Source: an uncultured Chlorobiaceae bacterium (GTDB lineage Bacteria; Bacteroidota; Chlorobiia; Chlorobiales; Chlorobiaceae). From it: a stretch of DNA of 64,000 nucleotides. Location of the stretch: positions 30,226 to 94,225 of the forward strand of contig CAIPMW010000058.1 of assembly GCA_903866255.1 (NCBI GenBank), in the 5' to 3' direction. The notes below the pieces were generated by a model that did not search any database, was not told where the DNA came from, and saw nothing but the letters and a program-made list of their open reading frames with translations. Below, one piece after another: positions 63,021 to 64,000 of this stretch (position 1 is its first letter; each line of letters starts with the position of its first letter). The position numbers and the translations under genes were made by a program.

Positions 63021-63394
63021 TGGATAATCTCAAATACCAGCCAGTGCCGTACAACCACGAGGAGGAGCTTCGTGAATCAATGAAAGACGAGGAGTTTCGG
63101 AGGGCATACGAAGCCCTGGAACCAAAGTATGCACTGATCAGGGAGTTACTTTTGGCACGTCGGCAAGCTGGTATGACTCAGTCGGCTATTGCCGAAAAGA
63201 TTGGTACAACAAAAAGTGCAGTTTCAAGGCTGGAATCGTCGGGTAAACACAGTCCTTCCATTTCCTCACTCAGGAAATATGCTGAAGCTGTCGGCTGTGA
63301 ACTGGAAGTTAAGCTGATTCCAAAAAAGCCGACAGAGCAGAGTGAGCGAATAGTTGGGTTACCACATCCACCGAACGACAAAGAGCCCTCTTGA
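63020..63394 (+). CDS. HigA-like XRE-family antitoxin
   Basis: A 124-residue helix-turn-helix protein. The HTH is AGMTQSAIAEKIGTTKSAVSRLES, followed by SISSLRKYAEAVGCELEVKLI, typical of XRE antitoxins with the toxin first in order (higB-higA). It should neutralise the upstream Gp49-like toxin and repress their promoter. The N-terminal 40 residues (EELRESMKDEEFRRAYEAL) are the helical toxin-facing part. Overlap TAATG with the toxin gene indicates coupling. Confidence 0.88.
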   Translation: MDNLKYQPVPYNHEEELRESMKDEEFRRAYEALEPKYALIRELLLARRQAGMTQSAIAEKIGTTKSAVSRLESSGKHSPSISSLRKYAEAVGCELEVKLIPKKPTEQSERIVGLPHPPNDKEPS

Positions 63395-63397
63395 CTG

Positions 63398-63598
63398 TTG
63401 CACGAGCGGCTACATATTTGGAGCGTGTTGTGCAGGGAAATCATTCAAATGTTTTTCCAATTGGATCGGGTTTATCAGAAAGCAAGCTTGATTATGGTCC
63501 GGGTTACAGGATTTATTACGGTAAAGAAGAGGACACAGAAATACCGTTTAACAGATAATGGTCGGCAAGTACGGGAAAGGCTGTCAGGGGAGAAATGA
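63398..63598 (+). pseudogene. Fragment with winged-helix-like C-terminus
   Basis: A TTG-started 66-codon frame right after the antitoxin. Only the C-terminal part (KKRTQKYRLTDNGRQVRERL) looks protein-like; YRLTDxGR is common at the end of winged-helix domains. No domain can be named. It probably represents a gene remnant; its stop overlaps the start of a 22-codon ORF (ATGA). Confidence 0.2.
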
Positions 63599-63663
63599 TT
63601 GCGTCACTCGATGCCGAAAGCGATTTCCAGAGAAAACTCATGAAAAAGGTTCCGCAGAACTGA
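63595..63663 (+). CDS. Very small ORF (22 aa) with ribosome site
   Basis: ATG preceded by AGGGGAG, coding MIASLDAESDFQRKLMKKVP and two more residues. It overlaps the preceding stop by ATGA. No similarity I recognise. Too short to support a function; likely a start fragment of a lost gene. Confidence 0.15.
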   Translation: MIASLDAESDFQRKLMKKVPQN

Positions 63664-63747
63664 TACCAAAAGCGCAATCATTTGCACCGCAGTATTGTTT
63701 GTAGGGAAGATTGCGATATTCAATTTATTCAACACAGAGGAGATATT

Positions 63748-63798
63748 ATGCCGTTACCCGTCAACACCCCAAGCGTTAAGCCCATCCATAGCAATTAA
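63748..63798 (+). CDS. Very small ORF (16 aa) with strong ribosome site
   Basis: AGGAG six bases before ATG, coding MPLPVNTPSVKPIHSN. No known match. Either a leader peptide, or the residual 5' end of a decayed gene upstream of the FRG-like ORF. Confidence 0.15.
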   Translation: MPLPVNTPSVKPIHSN

Positions 63799-63856
63799 TT
63801 TCGCGGGTTTTGTATGGTGGTGGATTTATGGAATCAAGGAGACAAACGAGAACCCT

Positions 63857-64000
63857 ATGAACAACATCTCGATCAATATTATTGAGGTCGCAAGTTGGGA
63901 CGAATTCAGGAGCCTGACTGATACTTGGGTTGAACGCGGGCATTTCTTTCGGTCAACGTTACCATACTCTTTGCCTGGCGTGAGTGAGTGCAGATTTATG
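63857..64000 (+). CDS. Possible FRG-domain protein, N-terminal fragment (runs off the window)
   Basis: An ATG opens a frame that stays open to the end, 48 codons. The translation MNNISINIIEVASWDEFRSL then TDTWVERGHFFRSTLPYS resembles the start of FRG domains (SWeEF ... W.FRG), found in some phage-defence and toxin-like proteins, but the diagnostic FRGQ is here FFRST. Only the start is visible, so the assignment is tentative. Confidence 0.3.
   Translation, partial: MNNISINIIEVASWDEFRSLTDTWVERGHFFRSTLPYSLPGVSECRFM

Overview
The window looks like chromosomal DNA from a green sulfur bacterium (Chlorobiaceae, Chlorobium/Pelodictyon-like). This is inferred from gene content: a bacterial deoxyhypusine-synthase-like gene, a split ATP synthase operon, a family B DNA polymerase, a flavodiiron protein, flavocytochrome c sulfide dehydrogenase with SoxYZ-like partners, and protein sequences typical of the phylum. 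The species cannot be fixed from the sequence alone.

The replication origin lies near the middle. The order rpmH-rnpA-yidD-yidC (minus strand), then a 486-base AT-rich gap with DnaA boxes, then dnaA-dnaN-recF-DUF721/DciA (plus strand), is the classic bacterial oriC neighbourhood. Two ParB-type parS palindromes flank mnmG 8-10 kb to the right, the usual place for the chromosomal centromere. gyrB is also nearby. Most genes left of the origin run on the minus strand, away from the origin, as expected for leading-strand coding.

Layout. 0-6.8 kb: end of an rlpA-like gene, deoxyhypusine-synthase-like gene, SRP RNA, trpS-HAD hydrolase-argS, nadD-bamD, tRNA-Ala(CGC). 6.9-10.1 kb: F0 half of the ATP synthase (atpZ-like, AtpI-like, atpB, atpE, atpF, atpH). 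10.3-12.4 kb: pgeF and a CoA-transferase. 12.4-29.2 kb: one long division/cell-wall (dcw) cluster, mraZ-rsmH-ftsL-ftsI-murE-murF-mraY-murD-ftsW-murG-murC-ftsQ-ftsA-ftsZ, without murB or ddl. 29.4-37.8 kb: chorismate mutase, mltG, pgk, rhomboid protease, RlmD-type methyltransferase, PAP2 phosphatase, yidC-yidD-rnpA-rpmH. 37.8-42.7 kb: origin and replication genes. 42.7-48.4 kb: flavodiiron protein, polB, mnmG. 48.6-51.3 kb: sulfur-oxidation island (SoxY-like, SoxZ-like, fccA, fccB). 51.4-58.7 kb: secD-secF, SurA-like chaperone, gyrB, yraN-rnhB.

The last 5 kb (58.9-64 kb) is an accessory, partly decayed segment. It holds a DUF2461 gene, a headless AraC regulator, a Schlafen/AlbA_2 fragment, an SDR oxidoreductase whose catalytic Tyr reads as His, a coupled pair of unknown small genes interrupted by an in-frame stop, a HigBA-like toxin-antitoxin pair, small ORFs and the start of a possible FRG-domain gene.

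The points most worth a second look are the parS pair, the TTGATA/TATCAA-rich dnaA-dnaN spacer as a possible second origin half, the duplicated C-terminal peptide of FtsZ, the non-canonical ArgRS signature, and the SoxY-like protein whose carrier cysteine is the last residue.
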